From Mycoplasmopsis primatum ATCC 25948 (GTDB taxonomy: Bacteria; Bacillota_I; Bacilli_A; Mycoplasmatales; Metamycoplasmataceae): a DNA stretch of 48,568 bases. The notes below the pieces were generated by a model. That model did not search any database. It was not told the origin of the DNA and saw only the letters and a program-made list of their open reading frames with translations. Below, one piece after another: positions 20,505 to 31,033 of this stretch. The position numbers and the translations under genes are program-made. How positions within the stretch are numbered: position 1 is the first letter of the stretch; every line of letters begins with the position of its first letter. The stretch is from positions 1 to 48,568 of the forward strand of contig NZ_JNJV01000002.1 of NCBI RefSeq assembly GCF_000702785.1, given 5' to 3'.

Positions 20505-21380
20505 ATGACTCAAAAAAAGAAAGTTATAACTAGCGACAATGTTTTATTAGAAATAGGTAATTCATTTGATTTAGAAAATATTAACAATTTACTAAATTTA
20601 AAAAATCAATATGTGGACTCTTTATTGATCAGCGCTGATGGAATAGAGCATGAAACTTTAAAAAGTTTTTATCAAGAAGTTGCTCCAACAACAAGAGGCT
20701 ATAAAACATTATATAAACTTTATGATACAAAAGAATCAATCAATTTATCAGGTATTAGATCATTAGATCATAATAAACAATTATTCATTGACCAAATTAG
20801 TGCTATATTAGAAAACAATGTTAATGAAAAGTTGTACATTGTTATCCCTTATGTTTCAACAATTGACGAATTTGTTGAAGTTAAGGAATTAATTGATTTA
20901 TTAGTAGTTACGACAGATTCAAAAAATGACAGAAAAGACATTAAAATAGGCTTTTCTGTCGATAATGCGTCTGCTGCACTCCATTGCCATCGTATTTGTA
21001 ATTATGCTGATTTCGTTATTATTAACTCAGATAATTTATTAGCCAATAGTTTAGTAATCGACCAGAATTCAAAATTATTTAATTATAACAATCCATCATT
21101 TATTAATTTATTAAAGATAGCAACACAAGGTGCTAAAATACACCAAAAATTCTGCGGCTTGTATGGTTCAATTTTGAATAGTCCTAAATTCTTGCCGCTT
21201 ATTATTGGGCTTGACATTAATCAAATTTATGTACCTTTCAACAATGTTGATAATTATTGCAAAATTATTAATAAAATTCCTAAAAAGTATGCAACTCAAC
21301 TAGTTGAAAACATTATTTATAGTGCTGATACCAATAAAAAAGTTGTTGATGTTATTCAAAAATTCAACGATGATTTATAA
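20505..21380 (+). CDS. Degenerate PTS enzyme I C-terminal-domain protein
   Basis: 291 residues lining up with the PEP-binding barrel of PTS enzyme I but without the N-terminal phospho-histidine domain. Matches in order: SGIRSL where enzyme I has G(Y/F)RAIR; DQISAILENN (QLRAILRAS); LYIVIPYVSTIDEFVEVKEL (KIMFPMI.....E....K); IGFSVDNASAALHCHRICNY (G.MVE.P.AA..A...AKE); ADFVIINSDNLLANSLVIDQ (DFFSIGTNDL.QYT...DR); KFCGLYG (GMCGE.AG), keeping the active Cys (Cys217); and LIIGLDINQIYV (LLLG.G.DEFSM). Key catalytic residues are lost: the metal-binding E and D, the ND pair, and several Arg. It is likely not a phosphotransferase. ATG 20505 follows AAAGGAG; a TTG at 20484 has no such site. Confidence 0.8.
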   Translation: MTQKKKVITSDNVLLEIGNSFDLENINNLLNLKNQYVDSLLISADGIEHETLKSFYQEVAPTTRGYKTLYKLYDTKESINLSGIRSLDHNKQLFIDQISAILENNVNEKLYIVIPYVSTIDEFVEVKELIDLLVVTTDSKNDRKDIKIGFSVDNASAALHCHRICNYADFVIINSDNLLANSLVIDQNSKLFNYNNPSFINLLKIATQGAKIHQKFCGLYGSILNSPKFLPLIIGLDINQIYVPFNNVDNYCKIINKIPKKYATQLVENIIYSADTNKKVVDVIQKFNDDL

Positions 21381-21470
21381 AAAATCATTTATTTATAACA
21401 AATTTATAAATTATTGCTAATGCAATATTTTAGTAGTTAATAATTTATTAATAATTATAATTTTAATAAT

Positions 21471-23489
21471 ATGAATAGCTTCAAATTACATTCGACTTAC
21501 AAACCAGCTGGTGATCAACCCAAAGCCATTAATGAACTAGTAAAAGGCATTAAAAACAATGTAAAAGAACAAGTTTTACAAGGTGTAACTGGTAGCGGTA
21601 AAACTTTTACAATTGCTAATGTTATTAAAGAATTTAACCGGCCTGTTTTAGTTTTATCACATAATAAAACGCTGGCTAGCCAATTATATAGCGAGCTAAA
21701 AAGTTTTTTTCCTGAAAACAAAGTGGAATACTTTGTTTCATATTTTGATTATTATCGTCCAGAAGCTTATATACCATCTAGTGATTCATACATTGATAAA
21801 ACTAGTAAGAGAAATGCAGAATTGGATGCTATGAGAATTAGCGCTGTCAATTCCATTTTAACAAGAAACGACACAATAGTTGTGGCTTCTGTATCAGCTA
21901 TTTATGGTGCTTTAAATCCCAATGAATATGAAAATAACTTTATGACTATTCATGTTGGCCAAAAAATTAAACGAAATGATTTTATTAAAGAATTAATTCG
22001 CAGAAATTTTGAAAGAAATGATGTAGCACTTGACATGGGTATATTTGCTGTTAAAGGTGATGTTATTTATATTTATCCTGCTTATGATGATTCATTTGTG
22101 ATTAGAATCGATTTTTTTGGTGATGAAATCGATTCAATCAAAACTATAAATCCAATAACTAAGGAAGTTGAACAAAATCATAACGAATTCTTAATTTTCC
22201 CAGGTGATGCCTATACAGTCAATAATGATATTTTGCAAAAAACTGTGACATTAGCCAGTATGGAATTAAAAGAAAGAATCGAATTTTTTGAAAAAAATAA
22301 TAGATTATTAGAGGCTCAAAGGATCAAAGAAAGAGTTGAAAGAGATCTTGATTCATTAGCTGAATTCGGTACATGCCCTGGTGTTGAAAACTATTCTATG
22401 TATCTTGATAATAGAACATTTGGACAAAGACCATATACATTATTAGATTATTTTAAAGGCAAGCAACCTTTGGTTTTTATTGATGAATCACATATGATGA
22501 TTCCACAATTAAGAGCAATGTTTAAAGGCGATAGATCACGTAAGCAAACTCTTGTTGACTATGGTTTTAGATTGCCAAGTGCACTAGAAAACAGACCTTT
22601 AACCTTTGATGAATTTGAAGATGAATTTGATTATCAAAAGGTTTATATTTCTGCTACTCCTGATGAATATGAATTAGATAAAACTCATGGTGCTGTTATA
22701 CCTTTATTTGTGCGTCCAACGGGCTTGCTTAATCCAATTATTGAGGTAAGACCAGCAAAAGGCCAAGTAGAAGATATTTATGATGAATTGCAAAAGCAAA
22801 AAGAAAAAGGAGAGAAGTCACTTATTCTAACTACAACCAAAACGTTTGCAGAAGAATTAACTAGATATTTCATGGAAAAACATGAAAAGATCGCTTATTT
22901 GCATAGTGAGCATAAGACCTTTGAAAGAAACGAAATTTTGAGAAAACTACGTAAAGGGATTTATGACTGCGTGATTGGGATTAACTTACTTCGGGAAGGG
23001 ATCGATTTACCTGAAGTAAGTTTGATTATGGTGCTTGATGCTAATAGTGAAAGCTTTTTCAGATCGACAAGAAGCCTGATCCAAATCACAGGTAGAGCCG
23101 CTAGAAATAAAAACGGACGTGTAATTTTCTATGCCGATTCAATATCAAGAAGTATGCATGAAGCAATGCAACAAAATAGTGAAATAAGAGAGATCCAAGA
23201 AAGATATAATAAGATTCATAACATTATCCCGCAAACAATTATTAAGCCAATACAGGAGCCTATTCAAGGACATGCTCTTAATGATGCTATTTCATTTTAT
23301 TTTAAAAATTCAAAAAACAAAAATCCTGATAGTAATATATCAAAAGAGGAATTAATTGCTAAACTCAAAAAACAGATGGAACAAGCAGCTAAGGAATTAA
23401 ACTATGAAAAAGCAATGGAAATTAGAGACTTAATAATTGACTTAAGAAGCAATGAAACAGATAAAAAGGTAAAAATTAGCAAGGAGTAA
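21471..23489 (+). CDS. uvrB: Excinuclease ABC subunit B
   Basis: DNA-damage-verifying helicase-fold protein of nucleotide excision repair, loaded by UvrA and partner of the UvrC nuclease; 672 residues, full length. Walker A GVTGSGKT spans residues 38-45, followed by the damage-probing hairpin region ([19 protein letters not shown]), DESHMM, the [10 protein letters not shown] segment, motif [11 protein letters not shown] and the C-terminal UVR coiled coil (about 628-657), which binds UvrA/UvrC. The ATG at 21471 has no Shine-Dalgarno sequence; only AT-rich DNA precedes it. The stop is 1 nt before uvrA. No uvrC is present in the window. Confidence 0.98.
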   Translation: MNSFKLHSTYKPAGDQPKAINELVKGIKNNVKEQVLQGVTGSGKTFTIANVIKEFNRPVLVLSHNKTLASQLYSELKSFFPENKVEYFVSYFDYYRPEAYIPSSDSYIDKTSKRNAELDAMRISAVNSILTRNDTIVVASVSAIYGALNPNEYENNFMTIHVGQKIKRNDFIKELIRRNFERNDVALDMGIFAVKGDVIYIYPAYDDSFVIRIDFFGDEIDSIKTINPITKEVEQNHNEFLIFPGDAYTVNNDILQKTVTLASMELKERIEFFEKNNRLLEAQRIKERVERDLDSLAEFGTCPGVENYSMYLDNRTFGQRPYTLLDYFKGKQPLVFIDESHMMIPQLRAMFKGDRSRKQTLVDYGFRLPSALENRPLTFDEFEDEFDYQKVYISATPDEYELDKTHGAVIPLFVRPTGLLNPIIEVRPAKGQVEDIYDELQKQKEKGEKSLILTTTKTFAEELTRYFMEKHEKIAYLHSEHKTFERNEILRKLRKGIYDCVIGINLLREGIDLPEVSLIMVLDANSESFFRSTRSLIQITGRAARNKNGRVIFYADSISRSMHEAMQQNSEIREIQERYNKIHNIIPQTIIKPIQEPIQGHALNDAISFYFKNSKNKNPDSNISKEELIAKLKKQMEQAAKELNYEKAMEIRDLIIDLRSNETDKKVKISKE

Positions 23490-23490
23490 T

Positions 23491-26322
23491 ATGTCAGTAA
23501 AAGATCAAATAATAATTCATGGAGCCAAGGAAAATAATTTAAAAAATATTGACTTAACATTACCTAAAAATAAACTCATCGTTTTTACTGGTTTATCAGG
23601 TAGTGGTAAAAGTAGTTTGGCATTTAATACTATTTATGAAGAAGGGCGCCGTAGATATGTTGACAGTCTAAGTAGTTATGCTCGTTTATTTTTAGGTGGT
23701 ACTAGCAAGCCAAATGTTGACTCTATTGAAGGACTCAGTCCATCAATTTCTATTGAACAAAAAACAACACATAACAATCCGCGTTCTACTGTCGGTACAG
23801 TAACTGAAATTTATGATTATTTTAGATTGCTTTTTGCTCGTATAGGAAAGCCATTTTGCCCTAACCATAATATTCCTATTGCTAGTCAAACTAATAGCGA
23901 CATATTAAAAAGTATTTATGAGTTTCCAAACGAATCTAAAATATTTATACTTTCACCAGTAATTGATGGAGAAAAAGGTACTCATGCTAACCTATTAGAA
24001 AAACTTAGAAAAGATGGCTTTTTACGTGTGCAAATTGATGGACAAATTTATTCGCTGGATGATGAAATTAAATTAGAAAAAAATATTAAACACTTTATTG
24101 ATATAGTAGTTGATAGAATCGTTTTAAATGAAGAAAATCGTAATCGGATTGCTGAGGCTATTGATGTTGCACTTAAGTATTCAAAAGGGTTATTAAAAAT
24201 TGAAACAACAGAAGGAGAAATAAAAAAGTTCTCAAAAATGCACTCATGTATTTATAAAGACTTTGATATGCCAAAAATTGACACAAAACTTTTTTCATTC
24301 AACGCTCCTTTTGGTTCTTGTCCTATGTGTAAAGGTTTGGGAGTTAATTTAAGAGCTGATTTTGACGCACTTGTTCCTGATAAATGAAGAACAATTAATG
24401 ATGGCGCAATCGCAATTTTTAAAAACACAGTAAATACTCAAAACCTTGAATGACAAGAATTTGAAATTTTACTAAATACCTATAAAATAGACAAAAACGC
24501 ACCGATTGATTCATTATCAAATGCTGAATTAGATATTATAAAATATGGCTCAAAAGAGGATATAGAATATGTTTTAATATCTTCTAGTGGTAATAAAACA
24601 CGAAGAAATAGACACATTGAAGGTATTCTTGAAAAAGTTGAATATGACTATTTTAATACATCAAGTGAGCGTGTGCGTGATTGGTTAAGAAAGTATATGG
24701 GTTCATTTGTATGTACAAAATGTAATGGTTCAAGACTAAACAAGTATGCACTAAGCGTGAGAATAGATAATTACAATATTTATGATTTGATGAAAATGAG
24801 CGTTGATGATGTATTGATAACTTTAGACAATTTAAAACTAAGTCCAGAAGAAAGCTATATATCTCAGTTAATATTAAATGAATTATACAATCGTCTTTCC
24901 TTTTTAAAAAAAGTGGGGTTAGGCTATTTAACATTAAATAGAAATGCTGAAACATTAAGTGGAGGTGAAAGCCAAAGAATTAAATTAGCAACGCAAATTG
25001 GTTCAAATTTAACAGGTGTATTATATGTTCTTGATGAACCTTCTATTGGACTTCATCAAAGAGATAATGAAAAACTTATTCAAGCGCTTAGAAATATGGT
25101 TGACTTAGGTAACACCTTAATTGTTGTTGAACATGATGAAGAAACTATCAGGAATGCTGATTATATAGTTGATATAGGAAAATATGCTGGTGTTCACGGT
25201 GGTGAAATTATCGCTCAAGGCTCGCTAAATGATATTCAAAATTGTAAAGAATCAATAACTGGAAATTATTTAAATGGAACTAGATCTATTCCTATTCCTG
25301 CAACAAGAAGAAGCGGAAATGGTAAAGTATTAATCATTAAAGATGCAGCGGAGAATAACTTAAAAAAGATTACTGTTAAATTTCCATTAGGAAAATTCAT
25401 AGGTGTTACTGGTGTATCTGGTAGTGGTAAAAGTAGCTTAGTTAATGAAATTTTAGTTAAAGGTTTAACTAAGTATTTATCTAAAACATCACAAGGTAAG
25501 GTCGGTAAATTTTCATCATTCTCAGGCACGTTCAATATTGACAAAGTTATTGCTATTAACCAAAGTCCTATCGGTAGAACACCAAGGTCAAATCCAGCTA
25601 CATATACATCTGTTTTTGATGATATTAGAGATATTTTTGCTTCTGTGGAAGAATCAAAAGCTAGGGGTTATCAAAAAGGAAGATTTAGCTTCAATGTATC
25701 TGGTGGCAGATGCGAAAAATGTTGGGGTGATGGTTATTTAAAAATTGAAATGCATTTTTTACCTGACGTTTATGTGCCCTGCGATGATTGCGAAGGACAA
25801 AGATATAATCGTGAAACATTAGAGATTAAATACCATAATAAAAATATAGCAGAAGTGCTTGATATGACCGTGGAAGAAGCTCTTGAATTCTTTGATGCGC
25901 GAGCAAATATAAAAAATAAACTTAAAACTCTAAGTGCTGTGGGTCTAAATTACATTAAATTAGGTCAACCTTCAACAACTTTAAGTGGTGGAGAAGCTCA
26001 AAGAGTTAAATTAGCAACATATTTACAAAGGCCTGCTACGGGTAAAACTATGTATGTTCTAGATGAACCTACAACAGGGCTACATCCTTATGATATTGCT
26101 AATTTGCTTGAAGTACTTAACAATATAGTAGATAATGGTGATACTGTTGTTGTGATTGAACATAATCTTGATGTTATTAAAAATTGTGACTATATAATTG
26201 ATTTAGGCCCTGAAGGCGGAAAAAATGGTGGCTCTGTTATAGCAACAGGCACACCAGAACAAGTGGCTGGATGTGAAAATAGCTATACAGGACAGTATTT
26301 GAAAAAAATATTAAATTTATAA
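23491..26322 (+). CDS. uvrA: Excinuclease ABC subunit A
   Basis: DNA-damage sensor ATPase of nucleotide excision repair; 943 residues. Two ABC modules: Walker A GLSGSGKS (34-41) and GVSGSGKS (about 641-648), signatures LSGGESQRIKLA (about 489) and LSGGEAQRVKLA, and DEPSIGLH / DEPTTGLH Walker B regions. Zinc modules are intact: CPMC (277/280) pairs with CTKC (408/411), and CEKC with CDDC lies in the second half. Two UGA-Trp codons lie between the two long segments. The ATG lies 1 nt after the uvrB stop with AAGGAG inside the uvrB end, so expression is coupled. NERD and metallopeptidase genes follow closely. Confidence 0.98.
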
Positions 26323-26339
26323 AATATAATGAGGTTAGT

Positions 26340-27005
26340 ATGATTGGATTAATAATAGCAATATTAGTAACATCAGTAATATTATTTGGTATTTTGTCTT
26401 CCATAATTGTTTTTTATCTAAAAAATAAAAAGAAGAAAACCGCGGGATTTAAATTTGAAGCATACATTAAGAACAAATTAATAACATATGCTAAAAATAA
26501 TAATTATAAGTATTTGAATGGCGGACTATTTAAATATGCTTCTAATCAACTCTTTGAAATAGATGGATTATTACTTGGCAATAAGGCCGTTTACATAATT
26601 GAAGTTAAATATTACAATGGCCATATTTATGGTGATTCGTTCAGTGATTATTTAAACATAAAAAACTATAAAAAAGAAATAAAAGTAAAAAATCCACTCA
26701 TTCAAAACTTTAAGCATATACAGCATTTCTATAAAATGTGTAACTTCAATATACCAGTATTTTCACTACTTATCTTTCCATCAGAAACTACATTTGACAT
26801 ACAACAACAAGAATCTTGATCAATTATTGCTAATGAAGATAAAATTGATCAAAAACTAAAAGACGTTGAAGTTGATATGGCAGATGAACAAGACCTTTCA
26901 TTTGAAACACTAAAAGCAGTCAGCGATGCTGTGAATTTAAGTAGAACATCATCAATTAAAGATATAAAAAAGTTTGGCAAAATAATTAATCAAAATGAAA
27001 AATAA
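26340..27005 (+). CDS. Membrane-anchored NERD-domain protein (predicted nuclease-related)
   Basis: 221 residues. An N-terminal membrane anchor (about 2-28) is followed by a basic KNKKKK stretch and a NERD domain: GFKFEAYIKNKL, then LFEIDGLLLGNKAVYIIEVKYYNGHIYGD. The D...(E)-x-K arrangement (D in EIDG, EVK) is the core of the restriction-endonuclease-like fold, so a nuclease or DNA-binding role is inferred; activity is not proven for most NERD proteins. A charged tail (about 160-221) has no motif. One UGA-Trp lies in QQESWSII. ATG 26340 follows GAGG, 17 nt after the uvrA stop. The next gene starts inside its 3' end (11-nt overlap). Confidence 0.8.
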
Positions 27006-27777
27006 AGGTATTTTATACAAAAAACTATTTTTTAATGAAAAAATATTTTCTATTTCATATTTATATAGTGCTAGGTTAATTCATATTTCTGCTTCGCTTA
27101 TTGAGAGCGACCAAATTCTTATTAAAGGACCATTTGAATCATTGAATGATAGAATTTGAAATGAACTGAATTTGGAAACCTTAGTTATTCAATTATTAAA
27201 CAAAATAGACAAGAAAAAAGATAAAATTTGCTATAAATATTTAGATTATTCAGCATATGACCATAATATCGAATTATTTGGACAAAAATATCTGCTAAAA
27301 TGAAATTATCACCTTCGAACTGCTTATAGCTATAAAATTGATCATAATATAAATACAATTCAAATATGGTGTAATAAATTATTGCAAAATAATGATGAGC
27401 AAAGAAAAAAAGTGTTTATATATGTGCTGTCAAGAATTCTTGAAGAATACATTTATAATAAACAAGCTAAATATGTTGTGCGGATGCAAAATGCTGGGTT
27501 TCATATTATCAATCCAATATTTAAAATTAACTTAAAAAAAACAGCATGAGGAACTAATTATAAAAAAGTTCTAAGAAATAGTAATATATCATATGACGTT
27601 AAAATAGTGGCACTTGAAACTCAATATATAGATAGTGTAATATTACATGAATTAGTGCATGAAATTCATAGAGATCACAGCGATAAGTTTTACAATTGTG
27701 GTGCATTATTTATGAATGATTTCAAGAAAGTTAATAGAGAATTAAATAAAATAATTGTTAAATTCATTGCCAACTAA
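26995..27777 (+). CDS. YgjP-like (DUF45/SprT-related) zinc metallopeptidase
   Basis: 260 residues ending in the family's zinc site: HELVH (218-222) with the third ligand in RDHSDKFY (His228). Upstream WGTNYKKV stands where YgjP/SprT-like proteins have WGSC, and YIDSVILHELVHE matches (I/L)DYV..HEL.H. The N-terminal half (about 1-120) has the beta-rich look of the family (KYLLKWNYHLRTAYSYKI). SprT/Wss1/Spartan relatives digest DNA-protein crosslinks; whether this one does is inference. ATG 26995 overlaps the NERD gene by 11 nt and has no Shine-Dalgarno site, so it depends on coupling. UGA-Trp occurs in RIWNEL, LLKWNY and TAWGTN. Confidence 0.8.
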
Positions 27778-27830
27778 TTTTACAATTTTTACTATAAAAC
27801 AATAAAATAAATCAAAAAAGGAGTTTAATT

Positions 27831-28934
27831 ATGAGCTTAAAAGCTGGAATTGTGGGATTGCCTAATGTAGGCAAAAGTACTCTTTTTAGTGCTTTAACAA
27901 AATATCAAGTAGAAGCATCTAATTATGCTTTTACTACAATAGAACCTAATATAAGCAGTGTAGCTTTAAAAGATAATAGATTAACAGAATTAGCTAAGAT
28001 AGTTAAGCCAGAAAGAATAGTTCCTGCCACATTTGATTTTGTTGACATTGCAGGATTAGTTAAAGGAGCTTCAAAGGGTGAAGGTTTAGGCAATAAATTT
28101 TTAGCAAACATTAGAGAAGTTGATGCAATTATTCATGTTGTTCGATGCTTTGAAAATAAGGATATTTTGCACGTTGCTAATGAAATTAATCCAGTTAATG
28201 ATAAAAATGTAATTAACTATGAACTAATGCTCGCCGATCTTGAAACGCTTAATAATGTATTGAATAGAATTAGCAAAAAAGCTAAATCGGGTGATAAAGC
28301 AGCCGCATTAGAATTTAATCTAGTTAATAAAATTAAAAATGTTTTAGAGAATGAACAGCCAGCAAGGTCTTTGCTTTCAGCACTATCAGATGAAGAAAGC
28401 AAGTTAATGAAAAATTATCATTTATTAACTGCTAAGCCTATTATTTATATTGCTAATTTATCAACAGATCAAATAAGCAATTATGAAAATGATAAATTAT
28501 TTAATCAGTTAAAAAATTCGCTTCATTCTAATGAAAAGATAATACCTATTTGTGTGCAATTAGAATCAGAAATTAGTCAGCTAAATAATGATGATATGAA
28601 TGAATGGCTAAATTCATATAACATTAAATTAAGTGGAATAGATATTTTGGCCAGAGAAGCTTTTGATCTGCTAAATCTTAGAACATATTTTACTGCTGGC
28701 CCAATGGAAGTCAAGTCATGAGTTTTTAAAAATGGTATGTATGCGCCTCAATGTGCTGGTATTATTCATAGTGATTTTGAAAAAAAATTTATTAAAGCAG
28801 ATGTTATAAAATATGAAGATTATGTAAAATATAACGGTGAGCAAGGTGTTAGAGCAGCTGGAAAAATTAGAAGTGAAGGAAAAAATTACATAATGCAAGA
28901 TGGTGATATTTGCCACTTCAAGTTTGGAAAATAG
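27831..28934 (+). CDS. ychF: Ribosome-associated ATPase YchF/OLA1
   Basis: Obg-related P-loop protein that prefers ATP and binds ribosomes; 367 residues, the usual length. GLPNVGKST is the P-loop, FTTIEPN the switch I region, [20 protein letters not shown] the switch II/G3 region, and NLSTDQ stands in place of NKxD, consistent with ATP rather than GTP preference. The C-terminal TGS-like domain begins near RTYFTAGP and ends DICHFKFGK. One UGA-Trp lies in KSWVFKNG. ATG 27831 follows AAAGGAG. tRNA-Trp begins 14 nt after the stop, so the two may share a transcript. Confidence 0.97.
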
Positions 28935-28948
28935 TCTTGCTTTTTTAT

Positions 28949-29022
28949 GGGAGTTTAGTATAGTGGTAGTACTGCAGTCTCCAAAACTGCTTGCAAGGGT
29001 TCGATTCCTTTAACTCCTGCCA
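28949..29022 (+). tRNA. trnW: tRNA-Trp (anticodon CCA, reads UGG)
   Basis: 74 nt including an encoded CCA end. Acceptor stem GGGAGTT/AACTCCT has a G1-U72 wobble and discriminator G73. The anticodon stem GCAGT/ACTGC carries loop CTCCAAA, the T arm is AAGGG-TTCGATT-CCTTT, and the D arm is short (GTA/TAC). It decodes UGG. The many UGA-Trp codons in the window need a second tRNA-Trp(UCA), which is not here. A T-run (CTTTTT) follows within a few bases. Confidence 0.95.
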
Positions 29023-29220
29023 AATCTTTTTAGACCATTAACAATTTGTAGATGAAAAAATTAATATATTTTTTGTTCTTAAACAATAAGCATTTAGGAG
29101 TGTACTATAAATGTGCACTTTTGCATATATAGTAAAAATACTAAATGTTATATTTGATATTAATTAGCAAAAAAGTGATTAATTCGCTATGCATCTATTA
29201 TCATAATATTATTTTTTTAT

Positions 29221-29226
29221 TATAAT
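29221..29226 (+). promoter_or_regulatory. -10 box placed for near-leaderless transcription
   Basis: TATAAT ends 7 nt before the ATG at 29234, so a normal start distance would place the first transcribed base at or next to the A of the ATG. No Shine-Dalgarno sequence precedes this gene, which fits leaderless translation. Confidence 0.5.
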
Positions 29227-29233
29227 TAGAATT

Positions 29234-29893
29234 ATGCAAAACAATCAAAATTTCAATAACTTTGGTGCCGGTTTTTCTAATCAACAAAATCAACAAGGGC
29301 CACAAAATGAACAGCAAAATATGTTTTTTGGTGAAGATTTAAATTTTAACCAAAAACGAAGGAAAACTAAAAATAGTTCGAATAGTTCAAAACAAAAGAA
29401 AAATATCAATGGTAGACGTTTAATTATTACTACTATGACCTTCAATAGCATTTTCTTTTTTGCTCTAATAAATATTTTTGTTTCATTGATAGTCGGGAGT
29501 CAAATTTATCAAATATTATCAACTGTTGCTGTTTCGATTTCATTTATTTCAACGTTAGTGTGCATATCGATTTTAACTGTTAATTTAGTATATAAAAAAT
29601 GGTACATTTATGTAGTTCTCTACATTATAGGTATTTTTACAGCACTAACATTAACAATGGCTTGTTCAATTATGTTATTGAATGATTTAAAAACAAAATT
29701 AATACCTTATAGAATTCAAGGCTATAGGTGAGAATTAGATAACAATGTTTTTGATGGCGGCTCTCAAGCTAAAAATACTTTTGATGAATTTAAAACTGAA
29801 AAAGTTGAAGATGTTGAAATAGTAACTAATATATTAGTTACACCCGAACCTATATTCGGCGAGCCAACCAAAGGAAAGTCAAAATATAATTAA
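29234..29893 (+). CDS. Hypothetical Asn/Gln-rich membrane protein
   Basis: 219 residues, family not recognised. Residues 1-35 are very rich in Asn, Gln and Phe (QNNQNFNNFGAGF...). A basic Lys/Ser/Asn stretch (40-60) follows, then three hydrophobic segments (about 64-90, 95-118 and 122-150) and a hydrophilic acidic tail. The layout suggests a cytosolic low-complexity head on a small membrane core, by inference from the positive-inside rule. One UGA-Trp lies in GYRWELDN. There is no ribosome binding site and the -10 box sits immediately upstream. The stop is built into a terminator shared with hpt on the other strand. Confidence 0.7.
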
Positions 29894-29930
29894 AATAAAG
29901 CTTGTAAATAAAACAAGCTTTATTTTTTTT
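29893..29930. terminator. Bidirectional terminator between the Asn/Gln-rich gene and hpt
   Basis: AAATAAAGCTTGT (29893-29905) and ACAAGCTTTATTT (29913-29925) form a perfect 13-bp stem with a 7-nt loop and flanking A/T runs. It overlaps both stop codons of the converging genes and works for both strands. Confidence 0.85.
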
Positions 29931-30480
29931 CTACATATTTTTGGTCAAAAACACCAATATAAGGGAGATTTCTAAGTTTTTCATCATAATCTAGACCGAA
30001 ACCTACTAAAAATTCATCAGGGGCAATATAGCCAAATTTATCAGGTACTAAGTCAACTTTTCTGTTATGTGGTTTATCTAATAAAGAAAGAATTCTAAAT
30101 GACTTAGGTTTTCTTGTTAAAAGCATTGCCTTAATTTTGTTTAATGTAATACCTGAATCGATAATGTCTTCAACAATTAAAACATCCTTATCAAGTATTT
30201 CTTCTGCTAAGTCCATAATCACCTTTACGCTACCAGATGACTTTGATTTACCAGAATAGCTTGAAGCTATCATAAAATCTAATTTGTGATCAACATTAAC
30301 ATCTTTAATTAATTGTGCTAAAAAAGGGATACAACCTTTTAATAAACCAACTATGATCAAATCTTTTGAATCGGCATATGTTTCATTTACCCAATTCGCA
30401 AGCTCACTAATTTTTGCAGATAATTCTTCTTCGTTAAATATTACTTTTGAAATTCTATAATCTATTTTTTTATTTTTCAT
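29920..30480 (-). CDS. hpt: Hypoxanthine(-guanine) phosphoribosyltransferase
   Basis: Purine salvage enzyme making IMP/GMP from hypoxanthine/guanine and PRPP; 186 residues. The PRPP motif VLIVEDIIDSGITL, the GLLKGCIPF loop near residue 45, SSYSGKSKSSGSV (flexible catalytic loop) and the C-terminal LVGFGLDYDEKLRNLPYIG are all typical. ATG 30480 lies inside the end of greA (11-nt overlap), indicating a greA-hpt operon with coupled translation. Its stop codon is part of the terminator stem. Confidence 0.96.
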   Translation of the reverse strand: MKNKKIDYRISKVIFNEEELSAKISELANWVNETYADSKDLIIVGLLKGCIPFLAQLIKDVNVDHKLDFMIASSYSGKSKSSGSVKVIMDLAEEILDKDVLIVEDIIDSGITLNKIKAMLLTRKPKSFRILSLLDKPHNRKVDLVPDKFGYIAPDEFLVGFGLDYDEKLRNLPYIGVFDQKYVEKK

Positions 30481-30958
30481 ATGAAATTTCTAATATCTTA
30501 ATATTATATTTTTGAGGAACTTCAACTTCAACAACATCACCAATATTTGCTTCCATAATAGCACGAGCTACTGGCGATTCATTGCTAATTTTGTTTTCAA
30601 TAGGATTACTATCATGAATACCCATAATAGTTACTATCATTTCTTTGTTGGTTTTCATATTTAAATATTTTACAGTTGCACCAATTCCAGCGCTGTTGTT
30701 TGTAACATCATTATTGTCGATAATTTCAGCATTTTCAAGAATATGTTCAAGTTCAACAATTCTGCCTTCAATTTCACTTTGACGATCACGTGCTGCGTCA
30801 TATTCAGCATTTTCTGAAAGGTCGCCTTGTGCACGTGCTTCTTTAAGAGCCGCTTGAACTGCTGGACGTTCGATTGTAACTAACTGATTATATTCATTTT
30901 TGTACTTTTCAAGTGTTTCACTTGATAAGTACACTTTTTCTTTATTTACTTTTGCCAT
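30470..30958 (-). CDS. greA: Transcription elongation factor GreA
   Basis: Binds the secondary channel of RNA polymerase and stimulates cleavage of backtracked transcripts; 162 residues. The N-terminal coiled coil contains LKEARAQGDLSENAEYDAARDRQ with the acidic tip residues. The C-terminal FKBP-like domain contains IGATVKYLN and ISNESPVARAIM and ends with IGDVVEVEVP. The start is ATG 30958 (AAGGTGG upstream); a GTG at 30967 in frame lies inside that ribosome binding site. First gene of greA-hpt. Confidence 0.96.
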   Translation of the reverse strand: MAKVNKEKVYLSSETLEKYKNEYNQLVTIERPAVQAALKEARAQGDLSENAEYDAARDRQSEIEGRIVELEHILENAEIIDNNDVTNNSAGIGATVKYLNMKTNKEMIVTIMGIHDSNPIENKISNESPVARAIMEANIGDVVEVEVPQKYNIKILEISYEK

Positions 30959-30999
30959 ATATACCACCTTAAAATATTTATTAATAATTTAATTTTTAA

Positions 31000-31005
31000 A
31001 TTATA
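31000..31005 (-). promoter_or_regulatory. Candidate -10 box for greA-hpt
   Basis: Minus-strand TATAAT lies 41 nt before the greA ATG, downstream of the converging end of the previous minus-strand cluster. No -35 match. Supported by position only. Confidence 0.4.
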
Positions 31006-31033
31006 TATTAGAAACTTTATTTTAATCTATTTC

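Noticed and set aside
24653-24955. 100-codon minus frame opposite uvrA
   Set aside because: Antisense of the UvrA zinc and signature region; no start signals.
29111-29167. 18-codon plus-strand micro-ORF (MCTFAYIVKI...) preceded by GGAG
   Set aside because: Spacing is long, the peptide has no recognisable pattern, and such short frames are expected by chance; kept only as a remark.
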